NCBI GenBank assembly: GCA_900472175.1
Contig: UCHD01000004.1
Coordinates: forward strand, 712,726 to 776,725
Source of the DNA: Hyphomicrobiales bacterium
GTDB lineage: Bacteria; Pseudomonadota; Alphaproteobacteria; Rhizobiales; Rhizobiaceae
DNA length: 64,000 nucleotides
Direction of reading: 5' to 3'
Shown: positions 27,622-36,538 of the stretch, one piece after another
How the letters are laid out: every line of letters starts with the position of its first letter
How positions within the stretch are numbered: position 1 is the stretch's first letter
Notes under the pieces: generated by a model
What the model was told of the DNA's origin: nothing
Databases searched by the model: none
What the model saw: only the letters and a program-made list of their open reading frames with translations
Made by a program: the position numbers and the translations under genes

Positions 27622-28281
27622 ATGAGCGTAGCGGCAAGACCACCGGCCAACCTCCCCCGCGGCGTTGTCCTTGCAGGCGGCCTGTCGTCGCGCATGGGCG
27701 AGGACAAGGCCACCGTGATGCTCCGTGGCAAACCGCTGATTCATCAGGTGATCGAGCGCCTCGCCCCGCAAACGGCCGGGCTCAGCGTCAACAGTAACAC
27801 GAGCACCGGCTTGAGCCTTGCCCCCACCATTGCCGTCATCGGCGATACCGTTCCGGGATATGTGGGGCCGATGGCAGGCGTTCTCTCGGGCATGCGCCAT
27901 GCGGCACGGCATCTGCCTGCGGCCAGTCACATCGCCACCGTTCCGATCGACACGCCGTTCTTTCCACTCAACCTCGTGGCGCGCCTGCAGGCAGCACTCA
28001 CGGAACCCAGCCAGATCGCTGTCGCCTATTCGGCCGGTGTCATGCATCCCGTCTTCGCCCTCTGGCCGGTAGCGCTCGCCGATGAACTCGAACGGTGGCT
28101 GCTGACCGACGACAAGCGCCGGGTGCGCGGCTTCATCGAACATCATCCCGTCGCAAGGGTCGAATTTCCCATGCTCGAAACCGTAGAGGGGCCGATCGAT
28201 CTGTTCTTCAACATCAATACGCCGGCCGACCTGGAAACCGCCGAACGCTGGCTGCCACTTGTCGAGGGAATTGCAAGATGA
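27622..28281 (+). CDS. mobA: Molybdenum cofactor guanylyltransferase MobA
   Basis: The 219-aa nucleotidyltransferase transfers GMP to molybdopterin. The signature LAGGLSSRMGEDKATVML is at the N-terminus; the metal site lies in VPIDTPFF. Two starts are possible: ATG 27601 and ATG 27622. I prefer 27622 because ACAGG lies nine bases upstream, but the seven extra residues cannot be excluded. The stop overlaps mobB by 4 bp. Confidence 0.9.
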   Translation: MSVAARPPANLPRGVVLAGGLSSRMGEDKATVMLRGKPLIHQVIERLAPQTAGLSVNSNTSTGLSLAPTIAVIGDTVPGYVGPMAGVLSGMRHAARHLPAASHIATVPIDTPFFPLNLVARLQAALTEPSQIAVAYSAGVMHPVFALWPVALADELERWLLTDDKRRVRGFIEHHPVARVEFPMLETVEGPIDLFFNINTPADLETAERWLPLVEGIAR

Positions 28282-28811
28282 CATCGCCAGAAACGCTCGG
28301 CCCAAAGGTCTTCGGAATTGCCGGCTGGAAGAATTCCGGCAAGACCGGCCTTGCCGTCCGCCTCGTCACCGAACTGACGCGGCGCGGCTACCGCGTCTCG
28401 ACGGTCAAGCACGCCCATCATGATTTCGATATCGACAAGGTTGGCGCCGACAGCTTTCGCCACCGCGAGGCGGGCGCCCATGAAGTCACCATCGTCTCGG
28501 GCACCCGTTACGCCATCATGCACGAATTGCGCGGCGCTCCTGAGCCGAGCTTTCCCGAAATCCTGGCGCGCTTGGCGCCGTGCGACCTCGTGCTGATCGA
28601 AGGATACAAACGCGAACCGATCCCGAAGATCGAAGCGCGGCGGCTGGAGGCGCAGAACCGCGAGCCCCTTGCTCCGACGGACCCGCACATCGTGGCGATT
28701 GCTGCCGATCATCCGGTCGAGGACAGCAGTCTCGTCATCTTCGACCTCAACGACACGCTGGCCATCGCCGATTTCATAGAACGCACAACCGGATTGAAAA
28801 AACAGAACTGA
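28278..28811 (+). CDS. mobB: Molybdopterin-guanine dinucleotide biosynthesis adapter MobB
   Basis: The 177-aa GTP-binding protein has a P-loop in GIAGWKNSGKTGLAVRL and the DLVLIEGYKREPIPKIEARR motif typical of MobB. It assists MobA; its role is auxiliary in E. coli. The ATGA overlap with mobA indicates translational coupling. It converges with the polysaccharide deacetylase gene. Confidence 0.9.
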   Translation: MTSPETLGPKVFGIAGWKNSGKTGLAVRLVTELTRRGYRVSTVKHAHHDFDIDKVGADSFRHREAGAHEVTIVSGTRYAIMHELRGAPEPSFPEILARLAPCDLVLIEGYKREPIPKIEARRLEAQNREPLAPTDPHIVAIAADHPVEDSSLVIFDLNDTLAIADFIERTTGLKKQN

Positions 28812-28820
28812 CGAACAGAC

Positions 28821-29555
28821 TCAGTTGGTGGTTTCGTCGCTGCCATCTTCCGTCGCGTCATTCAGACGAACGAACGTGTAGCCCTTGGCCTTGAGGTCGA
28901 GGATACCCTTGACGACACCGGAACCGGCTGCGTGCGCGGGCTGGTTGATATGGGCGATGAGGACGTCCCCATCCCGGGCAGACGCAAACCGCTTTTGCGC
29001 AGCCCCTGCCCCCAGCAGCGACCCGCCATCGCCATTCACCGAATAGCCGGCAACACGAAATCCCATCTGCCGGATCTGCCCGATCGACGACAGGCTGTAT
29101 TTCGCGGTAGCGCCCCGAAACCAATGCGGCTGCAATCCCTGCGCCACGATTGCCGCTGCGCCGCCCGCAACCTCCGTCTCGACGGCCTGCGGACTGCCGG
29201 CAGCCGCAATCCCGTAGATCGACGCGGGCCGGTCGACGGCGGGAACATGCATCGCGCCGTGATTCTCGATCTCGAACAGGTCCGGATGGGCCTTGAAGAC
29301 GGCCATCGCTGCCGCATTGCGCTTCACCCACCGGGCGGTCACGAAAATGGTTGCGGGGATACGGTTGTCGACCAGCGTTGACAAAATACGATCGTCCGTC
29401 TTGCCGCTGCAGGCATCGAAGGTCAGCGCGACACGCGGCGGCGCGCTCTTCTCCTGACGCTCAAGCCGCAGCTGCGGCTCCACCAGCCGGGTTGCGGCGA
29501 AAGCGGCATTGCCGGCCGGAACGGCGATCAAAAGGGCGGTGAGAAGAATTTTCAT
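28821..29555 (-). CDS. Secreted polysaccharide deacetylase family protein
   Basis: The 244-aa product starts with a signal peptide (MKILLTALLIAVPAGNAAFA). The NodB-type fold shows motif 1 (LTFDACSGKTD, with the catalytic and metal Asp), motif 2 HGAMH in ENHGAMHVPA (metal histidines) and a C-terminal VLIAHINQPA, typical of the atypical TFDAC subgroup. It should act on an extracytoplasmic polysaccharide or peptidoglycan-like substrate. The ATG at 29555 is chosen over 29651 because only it gives a signal peptide. Confidence 0.82.
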   Translation of the reverse strand: MKILLTALLIAVPAGNAAFAATRLVEPQLRLERQEKSAPPRVALTFDACSGKTDDRILSTLVDNRIPATIFVTARWVKRNAAAMAVFKAHPDLFEIENHGAMHVPAVDRPASIYGIAAAGSPQAVETEVAGGAAAIVAQGLQPHWFRGATAKYSLSSIGQIRQMGFRVAGYSVNGDGGSLLGAGAAQKRFASARDGDVLIAHINQPAHAAGSGVVKGILDLKAKGYTFVRLNDATEDGSDETTN

Positions 29556-29613
29556 CGGACACTCGCAAGACAATCCGGCAGTTGTACCGGAGAAACGTAA
29601 AGACCATGCAAAA

Positions 29614-29639
29614 CGGCCCGGCGCTTGCGCACCGGGCCG
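29614..29639 (-). terminator. Terminator of the OmpA-family gene
   Basis: The stem CGGCCCGG / CCGGGCCG with a 10-nt loop is followed on the minus strand by TTTT. It lies about 37 bp after the OmpA-family stop codon (29676) and before the deacetylase start. Confidence 0.7.
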
Positions 29640-29675
29640 CCTCGACGGCATCTCATTTGAGAGACCGGACTATGG

Positions 29676-31937
29676 CTATTTCTGGGCCACCGGACGGACC
29701 AGCGGCGTTACGCGACGGATTGTCACGCGACGGTTCTGCTGTTCTGCCACCTGCGTCTTCACCTTCAGAAAGCGCTCACCATAGCCCTGCGTCACGAGGT
29801 TTTCGGGCGGAATACCATAGACGTCGGTCAGCAGTTCCGCGACCGCCTCGGCACGCTGGTCGGACAGAACCAGATTGGGCTGATCCTTGCCGACGGCATC
29901 GGTATGCCCCTCGATCAGGAACGTTTCGCCCTGGTCCTTTTCAAGCACCTCACTGATGGCGTTGGCCACCTTGCGCAGCGTCTTGGCCTGGGCAAGCGGC
30001 ACTTCCGAACTGCCGGTGGCAAAGGTGATCGTGTCCAGATCGATACGGCGAACCTTATCGCGGAGGCGGGCTGAATACTTCACTTCGTCGATCGAGTAGA
30101 CGCGCTCCACCTGTTCGACCGGCGGCTCGGCCAGAAAATCATAGTAGTCCCGGTCAGGTTCGCTGGATGTATCGATGATGTAGTCGCGAACCGGGATACG
30201 CAGGCGCATCGGCGGCAGTTCGTAACCGATATCGCGGATGCGTGGCGGACGGTCCGCCTCGGGTTCCGGAGCATAGACCATCAAATATTCCTCGCCGTCG
30301 CGATCGATGCGCGAGCGCTGGATGATATCGCCATAGCGGTCATAGACCGTCACCAGCCGTGAGCCATTCGGGCGCACGATCGTTTCGCGAACGCGGCCAC
30401 GAGACAGTTCCTCGTAGAAGCTTTCTTCGGAGTCGCGGCGCAGCCGTGGGCGATCGTCATTGCGAATGATGATCTGGTTGTCGACGCTGAGAACCGTGCG
30501 ATTATCAATCTGCTGCTGCACCACGACATTGGTGATGTTGTTGGTCACGTTGTTCGTGACATTGTTGTTTATGATGGTGTTGTTGACCGTGTTGTTCTCG
30601 ACATTGGTTACGCCCGGCGTGACGAATACAGGTACGGCGTCAAGCTTCTGACCCTGTTCGGTGATGGCAGCCTGAATGGCTTCCGATTCGACCTTGGTGA
30701 TCTCCGCCTGAGCGTCGGCGTCGTTGGCCGGAGGCGCGACGGCTGTTTCTTCGGCTCGCTGGTTTTCACGCAGCTTCTTGCGCTCCTCACGCGCCGTCTG
30801 GCCACCGGCATTGTCGGCGTCTTTGTCGCTATCGAGAACCGCGGCACCGTCTTCGATAGGCAGCACGATCGTTTCGTCGGTCTTGGCCGGATCAGCAGCG
30901 ATTTCCTGCTTCTGTTCGGGGGTCGTCGTGTCGACGATCTCTGGCACGACGGCAGGCTGGACCGGCGTCTCGCTCGTTTGCTGCGGTTGCTCGACGGCTG
31001 GATCGGTCTGCGGTTGCTCTGCGGTTGCCGGCTGGCCTTCGGTCGCAGGCGGCTGTCCTTCAACGACAGGCTGCTGATTCGTTGCAGGCTGTTCCGCTGT
31101 CGCAGGCGGCTCGACGGCTGGGGCAGGCTGCTGTTCCTGCGCCTTTTGCGCGTCCTCGGCGGCCTTCTGTTCGGCAGCCTTCTGTTCATCAGCCAGGCGC
31201 TGCTGTTCTGTTGCAGCAGCAGCAGCAGCGTCGTCAGCCGCTTTCTGGTCGGTGGCCTGCTTCTCGGCAGTGGCGGCATCCTCGGCGGCTTTCTGCTCGG
31301 CAGCCTGCTTCTCAGCGGCAGCCGTAGCGGCGGCATCGTCCGCGGCCTTTTGTTCCGTAGCCTGCTGTTCGGCGGCGGCAGCGTCGGCGGCGGCCTTCTG
31401 CTCCGCGGCCTGCTTCTCGGCCGCCGCAGCGTCCTCAGCAGCTTTTTGCTCTGCTGCCTGCTGTTCGGCCGCCGCTGCAGCGGCGGCATCCTCAGCCGCC
31501 TTCTGATCGGCAGCCTGTTGTGCGGCAGCGGCAGCATCTTCAGCTGCCTTTTGTTCCGCGGCCTGCTGTGCCGCTGCGGCCGCAGCCGCGGCGTCTTCAG
31601 CGGCCTTCTGCTCGGCAGCCTGCTGTTCTTGCAACTGCCGCTGCTGCTCAGCTTCCTGCTCGGCCTGCTGCTGAGCGGCAGCCGCGGCGGCTTCCTCCGC
31701 AGCGCGTTGTTCAGCTGCCTGTTGCTCTGCGGCTTGCTGTTCGGCAGCCCTTGCTGCTTCTTCGGCCTGCTGCTGCTGTTGGCGCAACAGCTCCTCTTCG
31801 TTCGACTGTGAAGGGTCTTCGGCCTGCGCCACCTCGAATGATGCGGCAAGGTTTGCCGCCAGCGCCGGATGCACGACCATCGACGCCGCCAGCACGGGCA
31901 TGGCGACCGTCGCGAAAAGTTTGGATCGAATAGTCAT
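29676..31937 (-). CDS. OmpA-family protein with long Ala/Glu/Gln-rich repeat
   Basis: The 753-aa protein starts with a signal peptide (MTIRSKLFATVAMPVLAASMVVHPALA). Next is a repeat region (about residues 40-260) built of AAEQKAAEDAAAA-type units, then a Pro/Gln-rich part, an Asn-rich stretch (NNTVNNTIINNNVTNNVTNN, near 460) and a C-terminal OmpA/MotB domain (about 625-745) with LIEGHTDAVGKDQPNLVLSDQRA, which binds peptidoglycan. A very good ribosome site, AAGGAGGATATTT, precedes the ATG. It is probably a periplasm-spanning envelope protein; the repeat number may vary between strains. Confidence 0.8.
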   Translation of the reverse strand: MTIRSKLFATVAMPVLAASMVVHPALAANLAASFEVAQAEDPSQSNEEELLRQQQQQAEEAARAAEQQAAEQQAAEQRAAEEAAAAAAQQQAEQEAEQQRQLQEQQAAEQKAAEDAAAAAAAAQQAAEQKAAEDAAAAAQQAADQKAAEDAAAAAAAEQQAAEQKAAEDAAAAEKQAAEQKAAADAAAAEQQATEQKAADDAAATAAAEKQAAEQKAAEDAATAEKQATDQKAADDAAAAAATEQQRLADEQKAAEQKAAEDAQKAQEQQPAPAVEPPATAEQPATNQQPVVEGQPPATEGQPATAEQPQTDPAVEQPQQTSETPVQPAVVPEIVDTTTPEQKQEIAADPAKTDETIVLPIEDGAAVLDSDKDADNAGGQTAREERKKLRENQRAEETAVAPPANDADAQAEITKVESEAIQAAITEQGQKLDAVPVFVTPGVTNVENNTVNNTIINNNVTNNVTNNITNVVVQQQIDNRTVLSVDNQIIIRNDDRPRLRRDSEESFYEELSRGRVRETIVRPNGSRLVTVYDRYGDIIQRSRIDRDGEEYLMVYAPEPEADRPPRIRDIGYELPPMRLRIPVRDYIIDTSSEPDRDYYDFLAEPPVEQVERVYSIDEVKYSARLRDKVRRIDLDTITFATGSSEVPLAQAKTLRKVANAISEVLEKDQGETFLIEGHTDAVGKDQPNLVLSDQRAEAVAELLTDVYGIPPENLVTQGYGERFLKVKTQVAEQQNRRVTIRRVTPLVRPVAQK

Positions 31938-32313
31938 AAATATCCTCCTTCAGAGGTCCCGTTTTGTCATCTCAACCGGAATCACGCCTGGCCTTCCGAT
32001 TTTTTCATCTTTGGGCAGACCCAAGCGGTAAAAAGAAGGCATGCCGGTCCAATCAGTGATCAACGATTACCGAAGCCTGGATTAACTCACGATGAATGCT
32101 CCGTTCATCCGCCGCAGACATGGGCCTCTTTGGCAATCCAGCCAGTATCGAGACATAACTATGTGCAGACTTTTCATCAAACCCCTCTGCTTTCCTGTTG
32201 ATTTTTCCATTTAAAGCGTAGGAATATCCGCGCAACCCGGCCACAACGATGGCCGGTACAGGGGTGGCCGCGAAGAAGAAGAAATCGGCTGCCCGCCAAC
32301 AGAGAGGATCACA
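31938..32313. other. Divergent promoter region of the OmpA-family and amino-acid ABC genes
   Basis: The 376 bp contain no ORF that I support. The two genes diverge from it, with strong ribosome sites at both ends (AAGGAGG on the minus side and AGAGAGGATCACA on the plus side). No RNA element was recognised. Confidence 0.5.
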
Positions 32314-33096
32314 ATGCGTATTTCCAGACGTCTCGCCATGGCCGCTTCGGCAGCCGTTTTCGCGCTGATGGCAGGCACTGCAATGGCCGACGGCGAAAAA
32401 ATCGTCATCGGTACGGAAGGCGCCTACCCGCCCTTCAACAATCTCGAAGCAGACGGCACGCTGACCGGCTTCGACGTCGACATTGCCAAGGCGCTCTGCG
32501 TCGAGATGAAGGCAGAATGCACCTTCGTTACCCAGGATTGGGACGGCATGATTCCGGCTCTCGTGGCCAAGAAGTTCGATGCCATCATCGCATCGATGTC
32601 GATCACGCCGGAGCGGCTCGAAAAGGTCGATTTCACCAACAAATATTACAACACCGGTCCCGCTATCGTCGTTCCGAAGGATTCGCCGATCACCGAAGCG
32701 ACCGAAGCAGGCCTCGCCGGCAAATCGCTTGGCGCGCAGTCGGCAACGACTCACTCCAACTATGCCGAAGCCTTCTTCAAGGAATCGGAACTGAAGCTCT
32801 ATCCGACCCCGGACGAGTACAAGCTTGACGTCGCCAACGGCCGCGTCGATGCCGTCATCGACGACGTCGTCGTTCTCACATCCTGGCTGAAGACCGCCGA
32901 CGGCGCCTGCTGCAAGCTTCTGAAGGCCCTGAAGCCGGATCCGGAAATCAACGGCATCGGTGCCGGCATTGCTGTGCGCAAGGGCGACACCGCATTGAAG
33001 GAAAAGTTCAATACTGCCATCGCGGCGATCCGCGCCAACGGCAAGTACAAGGAAGTTGCCGACAAGTATTTTGACTTCGACGTTTACGGCGATTAA
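32314..33096 (+). CDS. Polar amino-acid ABC transporter substrate-binding protein
   Basis: The 260-aa product has a signal peptide (MRISRRLAMAASAAVFALMAGTAMA) and the SBP family-3 fold: IVIGTEGAYPPFNNLEADGTLTGFDVDIAKALCVEM at the start, then WDGMIPALVAKKFDAIIASMSITPERLEKVDFT. This is closest in style to lysine/arginine/ornithine or opine-type binding proteins (HisJ/OccT-like). It is followed by two permease genes; no ATPase gene is found next to the set. Confidence 0.85.
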   Translation: MRISRRLAMAASAAVFALMAGTAMADGEKIVIGTEGAYPPFNNLEADGTLTGFDVDIAKALCVEMKAECTFVTQDWDGMIPALVAKKFDAIIASMSITPERLEKVDFTNKYYNTGPAIVVPKDSPITEATEAGLAGKSLGAQSATTHSNYAEAFFKESELKLYPTPDEYKLDVANGRVDAVIDDVVVLTSWLKTADGACCKLLKALKPDPEINGIGAGIAVRKGDTALKEKFNTAIAAIRANGKYKEVADKYFDFDVYGD

Positions 33097-33210
33097 TCTT
33101 TACCCGTTGCTGAAATACGATGGCGGAAGGCTAGCCCTTCCGCCATTCTTGCCTGACACAGCCCAATAACAATAAGCGCGTCAAAACGCCGTACAGGGGA
33201 AATCAGACTT

Positions 33211-34014
33211 ATGCAGGCTGCTTTTGCTGCCCTCTCTTCCATTGTCTCGTGGTTTGCCAGCATGATCGATCCGATCTGCGGCCCGATCGGCATCTTCCGG
33301 CTTTTCGCACAAGATACGCTTTTGTCCTGCGGTGACACCGGCTGGGGTGACGAGATCGCCCAGGGCTTCATGATCACGGTCAGCCTGGCGATCTGCACCT
33401 TGCCGATAGGGCTACTTTTAGGATTCTTCATCGCTGTGGCTAAGCAGTCCGAGGAAAAATCGCTACGGCTTGCGGTCAATATCTATACGACCCTTTTCCG
33501 CGGACTTCCGGAGCTTTTGACACTCTTCATCGTCTATTACGGCCTGCAGATCCTTGCTCAACAGGCGATGGCGGCGATCGGATTCGAGGGCCCGGTCGAG
33601 ATCAATGCCTTCGTTGCCGGCATGATTGCCCTGAGCTTCGTCTTTTCCGCCTATTGTTCGGAAGTTCTACTGTCCGCCTTCAAGGCCATTCCACAAGGCC
33701 AGTATGAAGCCGGTGACGCCTTGGGCTTACACCGTGGCAAGACCATGCGCTTGATCATCCTGCCGCAGCTCGTGCGCATCGCCTTGCCGGGCCTCGGCAA
33801 TCTCTGGATGGCGCTATTGAAGGATACGGCGCTCGTCTCGATCATCGGCCTTTCGGATATCTTGCGCCAGACGGGTATTGCCGCACGCGTCACCAAGAAT
33901 GCCTTCGAATTTTTCTCGATCGCCTGCCTGCTCTTCCTCATTCTGGCAATGCTTTCCTCACTGGTGTTCTCTGCACTTGAGCGCTGGACCAAACGTTCGG
34001 AGGCCGCCCGATGA
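33211..34014 (+). CDS. Polar amino-acid ABC transporter permease (HisQ/OccQ-like)
   Basis: The 267-aa membrane protein of the His/Glu/Gln/Arg permease family shows IYTTLFRGLPELLTLFIVYYG and the EAA loop EAGDALGLHRGKTMRLIILPQLVRIALPGLGN, which contacts the ATPase. The N-terminal about 60 residues carry an unusual insert with Cys before the first core helix. The stop overlaps the next permease by 4 bp. Confidence 0.85.
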   Translation: MQAAFAALSSIVSWFASMIDPICGPIGIFRLFAQDTLLSCGDTGWGDEIAQGFMITVSLAICTLPIGLLLGFFIAVAKQSEEKSLRLAVNIYTTLFRGLPELLTLFIVYYGLQILAQQAMAAIGFEGPVEINAFVAGMIALSFVFSAYCSEVLLSAFKAIPQGQYEAGDALGLHRGKTMRLIILPQLVRIALPGLGNLWMALLKDTALVSIIGLSDILRQTGIAARVTKNAFEFFSIACLLFLILAMLSSLVFSALERWTKRSEAAR

Positions 34015-34841
34015 GCCACGCCGAAACCATGCTCCCGGCGCTGCCTCCACCGCCAGAGGCGCAGAAACGCTACACGCTTTCCCGCCTGCTTGGCCGCGCC
34101 CTGCTCGGCGTCTGGTTGGCTGCGTCCGTCGGCATTTTCCTGTTCGCCGTCGATTCCTGGAGCCCGGAAAAATTCGCCAAATACGGCCCGAGTTTCCTGT
34201 CAGGTCTGCGCGTCACGCTGACGCTGGTTGCTATCTCGGTTGTGCTCGGCGGCGTTCTTTCCCTGCCGATCGCCTACGGCCGGATGACCAAGAACAAGGT
34301 GCTGTCCTGGATCGCCTACGGCTACGTCTATTTCTTCCGTGGCACGCCGCTGATCGCACAGCTCTTCCTCGTCTATTACGGCCTCGGCAGCTTCCGCCCG
34401 TATCTCGAGGCAATCGGCCTGTGGTCGCTGTTCAAGGATGCGTGGTTCTGCGCGCTCTTCACCTTCACGCTCAACACCGCCGCCTACCAGGCTGAAATCC
34501 TGCGCGGCGCCATCGAGAGTGTGCCACGTGGCCAGCATGAAGGGGCGGCTGCCCTTGGCCTGCCCAAGCGCGTCGCCTTCTTCAAGATCATCCTGCCACA
34601 GGCGATGATCGTGGCGCTGCGGCCCTATGGCAACGAAATCATCCTGATGATCAAGGGCTCCGCCGTCGTCGCCATCGTTACCGTCTTCGACCTGATGGGC
34701 GAAACACGCCGCGCCTTCTCGCGCACCTATGATTTCCAGATGTATCTTTGGGCGGCCGTGCTCTACCTGATCATGGTCGAGATCCTGCGCAATCTTTGGG
34801 CCTGGATCGAAACACGCCTCACCCGCCACCTGAAGCGGTAA
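34011..34841 (+). CDS. Polar amino-acid ABC transporter permease (HisM/OccM-like)
   Basis: The 276-aa permease has YVYFFRGTPLIAQLFLVYYG and the EAA loop EGAAALGLPKRVAFFKIILPQAMIVALRPYGNEI. It pairs with the previous gene product as the membrane heterodimer. It is the last gene of the unit and is followed by a strong terminator at 34854. The cognate ATPase must be supplied from elsewhere in the genome. Confidence 0.85.
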   Translation: MSHAETMLPALPPPPEAQKRYTLSRLLGRALLGVWLAASVGIFLFAVDSWSPEKFAKYGPSFLSGLRVTLTLVAISVVLGGVLSLPIAYGRMTKNKVLSWIAYGYVYFFRGTPLIAQLFLVYYGLGSFRPYLEAIGLWSLFKDAWFCALFTFTLNTAAYQAEILRGAIESVPRGQHEGAAALGLPKRVAFFKIILPQAMIVALRPYGNEIILMIKGSAVVAIVTVFDLMGETRRAFSRTYDFQMYLWAAVLYLIMVEILRNLWAWIETRLTRHLKR

Positions 34842-34853
34842 GTCTCCTGGAAT

Positions 34854-34897
34854 GATTGGCAGCACTCTTCACAACATGCTGCCAATCACTTGTTTTT
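34854..34897 (+). terminator. Rho-independent terminator of the amino-acid ABC operon
   Basis: A perfect 11-bp stem GATTGGCAGCA / TGCTGCCAATC with a 12-nt loop is followed by ACTTGTTTTT. It lies 13 bp after the HisM-like permease stop. Confidence 0.85.
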
Positions 34898-34994
34898 GAA
34901 CGCTATTTTCGCCATCAACGCCATCGTTAATAGCCAGTTAAGCATTCGCATGCTTCACTAGCAGGGACCATCATTGAGCAAAATGAGGTCCGGC

Positions 34995-35261
34995 ATGACA
35001 AACGAAATGGAACTGCAGCTCAAGGGTTACGGCCTGACCACGGCCCAAATCCTCTACCGGATGCCCGATCATCCGGCTTTCTTGCAGACCTACATCTGGC
35101 AGCACTACGATCTGGCGCCGGAATTTCCGGAAATGAAGAGTTTTCTCAGATTCTGGCAGGAAACGCTGGAAGGCCCGCTGCATTCGGTACGCTATGTCCA
35201 CCGCAAGCTGATCTCGGCTTCGGACTGGCGGGCACTCAAGGGCGAGTTCATCATCAACTGA
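34995..35261 (+). CDS. usg: Usg family protein (conserved alphaproteobacterial small protein)
   Basis: The 88-aa protein matches the Usg family first seen downstream of Caulobacter trp genes: ELQLKGYGLTTAQILYRMPDHPAFLQTYIWQHYDLAPEFP, then FWQETLEGPLHSVRYVHRKLI. Its function is unknown. I use the ATG at 34995 because GAGG lies seven bases upstream; ATG 34983 and TTG 34974 are in frame. No trp genes are near it. Confidence 0.8.
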   Translation: MTNEMELQLKGYGLTTAQILYRMPDHPAFLQTYIWQHYDLAPEFPEMKSFLRFWQETLEGPLHSVRYVHRKLISASDWRALKGEFIIN

Positions 35262-35286
35262 TGCCTCGCCCATAAGCTGAAGGAAA

Positions 35287-35991
35287 TCAGACCGACCGGG
35301 TAATGCCGCCGTCGATGCGGATATTCTGGCCGGTAATGTAACCGCCGCGGTCGGTCGCCAGAAGCGCCACCAGCTCGGCCACCTCCTCGGATGTGCCATA
35401 GCGGCCCATCGGAATGCGCAGGCGCCTCTCCTCGGTCTCCGGCAGGCTGTCGATGAAGCCCGGCAGGACGTTGTTCATCCGGATATTGTCGGCGGCATAC
35501 TTGTCGGCAAAGAGCTTGGTGAAGGCTGCCAGCCCCGAACGGAAAACGCCGGATGTCGGGAACAACGGATCAGGCTCAAAGGTCGCGTAGGTCGAAATAT
35601 TGACGATGCTGCCGGACTTCTGCTCCAGCATGATCGGCGTCACCAGCCGGGTCGGGCGCACGACATTGAGGAAATAGACGTCCATTCCCTTGTGCCAGTC
35701 ATCGTCGCTCAGATCGAGAACGGCAGCACGTGGCCCGTGTCCGGCGGAATTGACCAGCGCATCGACCCGGCCCCATTTGCCGTAAGCCGTATCCACCAGC
35801 CGCTTCAGGTCGTCATTCGACTGGTTCGATCCTGTGACACCGATGCCGCCGAGTTCCTGCGCCAAGGCCTCTCCCTTGCCGGACGAAGACAGGATTGCGA
35901 CGCGATATCCCTCCGCCGCCAGCCGCCGCGCCGAAACGGCACCCATGCCGGACCCGCCCGCCGTGATGATTGCTACCTTCTGATCCGTCAT
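35287..35991 (-). CDS. Atypical SDR-family protein lacking the YxxxK dyad
   Basis: The 234-aa Rossmann protein has a variant cofactor motif (AIITAGGSGMGAVSARRLA, TAGGSG in place of TGGxxG), LVNSAGHGPRAAVLDL (NAG equivalent) and C-terminal GGYITGQNIRIDGGITRSV. The catalytic Ser is plausible in IVNIST, but the usual Tyr-x3-Lys is replaced by Ser-x3-Arg in PTSGVFRSGLAAF. It may therefore not be an ordinary oxidoreductase. Substrate unknown. Good coding and an isolated position; last core-type gene before the island boundary. Confidence 0.8.
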   Translation of the reverse strand: MTDQKVAIITAGGSGMGAVSARRLAAEGYRVAILSSSGKGEALAQELGGIGVTGSNQSNDDLKRLVDTAYGKWGRVDALVNSAGHGPRAAVLDLSDDDWHKGMDVYFLNVVRPTRLVTPIMLEQKSGSIVNISTYATFEPDPLFPTSGVFRSGLAAFTKLFADKYAADNIRMNNVLPGFIDSLPETEERRLRIPMGRYGTSEEVAELVALLATDRGGYITGQNIRIDGGITRSV

Positions 35992-36321
35992 TACCGTCTC
36001 CCTTCATGTCAATGAAGGCACGATCAAATCAGCCACGGCGGCAGATCACAATCAAGAAATCCTGCATCTGCCATCAGCTCTTCTGTTTTAAGCCCTTAAG
36101 GATGATGCCACGCAAAAGCCGCACCCGACACTACTTTTGGCAGTTTGATTTTACGAAACCCAACCTGGCGATGACTGGAAAATGCCGGATGGAGATGCGC
36201 AGAGACATGTGCGCGGGTTCTTGCACTGGCGCACGGCCGGGCTTGATTCGGACAGCAGTTTCGCAAGCACGAGAGGTTCTTCCTCATCATAACCCAAGAA
36301 CGAAGCTGTCATTGAAAAAAT

Positions 36322-36367
36322 TGGCGACCCCTGCAGGGCTCGAACCTGCGACAACCTGCTTAGAAGG
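36322..36367 (-). other. 3' fragment of tRNA-Arg (TCT): predicted attachment site
   Basis: Read on the minus strand this holds the anticodon loop CTTCTAA, the 3' stem strand GCAGG, a perfect T-arm (GCAGG-TTCGAGC-CCTGC), the acceptor 3' strand, a discriminator base and an encoded CCA. The sequence to the right (the 5' half) does not fold as tRNA: the 5' anticodon-stem strand does not match. So this is a truncated 3'-end copy, as left by an integrase that uses the 3' end of a tRNA. An integrase gene starts 171 bp to the right. The intact tRNA is predicted at the other end of the element, outside the window. Confidence 0.75.
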
Positions 36368-36420
36368 CTGCTGGCAGGACTCATCGATGTTTCATCAGGT
36401 TTCACGACGTTTCTAAGTTG

Positions 36421-36447
36421 TTGTTATCATTGACATATATTTATAAT
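36421..36447 (+). promoter_or_regulatory. Probable integrase promoter
   Basis: The AT-rich segment has TTGTTA (-35-like) at 36421-36426 and a perfect TATAAT at 36442-36447 (spacing 15 bp). It lies 92 bp upstream of the integrase ATG, between the att-like tRNA fragment and the gene. Confidence 0.45.
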
Positions 36448-36538
36448 CGAACTTATGGTTTCTCCCGCCGGCCAACGGTACGGCGCTTCGGAGCGGTCTT
36501 GCTGACCAGTCCGCTGCCCACATTCAAGGGAGGAACCC

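Noticed and set aside
31150-31800. Repetitive DNA that might be a CRISPR or satellite array
   Set aside because: The units are in frame and encode the AEQK protein repeat; there are no unique spacers of equal length.
30608-31849. 413-codon ORF in the second minus-strand frame of the OmpA repeat, and 277-codon Leu/Gly-rich plus-strand ORF
   Set aside because: Both are alternate readings of the same repetitive DNA (Arg/Pro/Ser-rich or Leu/Gly-rich) without start signals.
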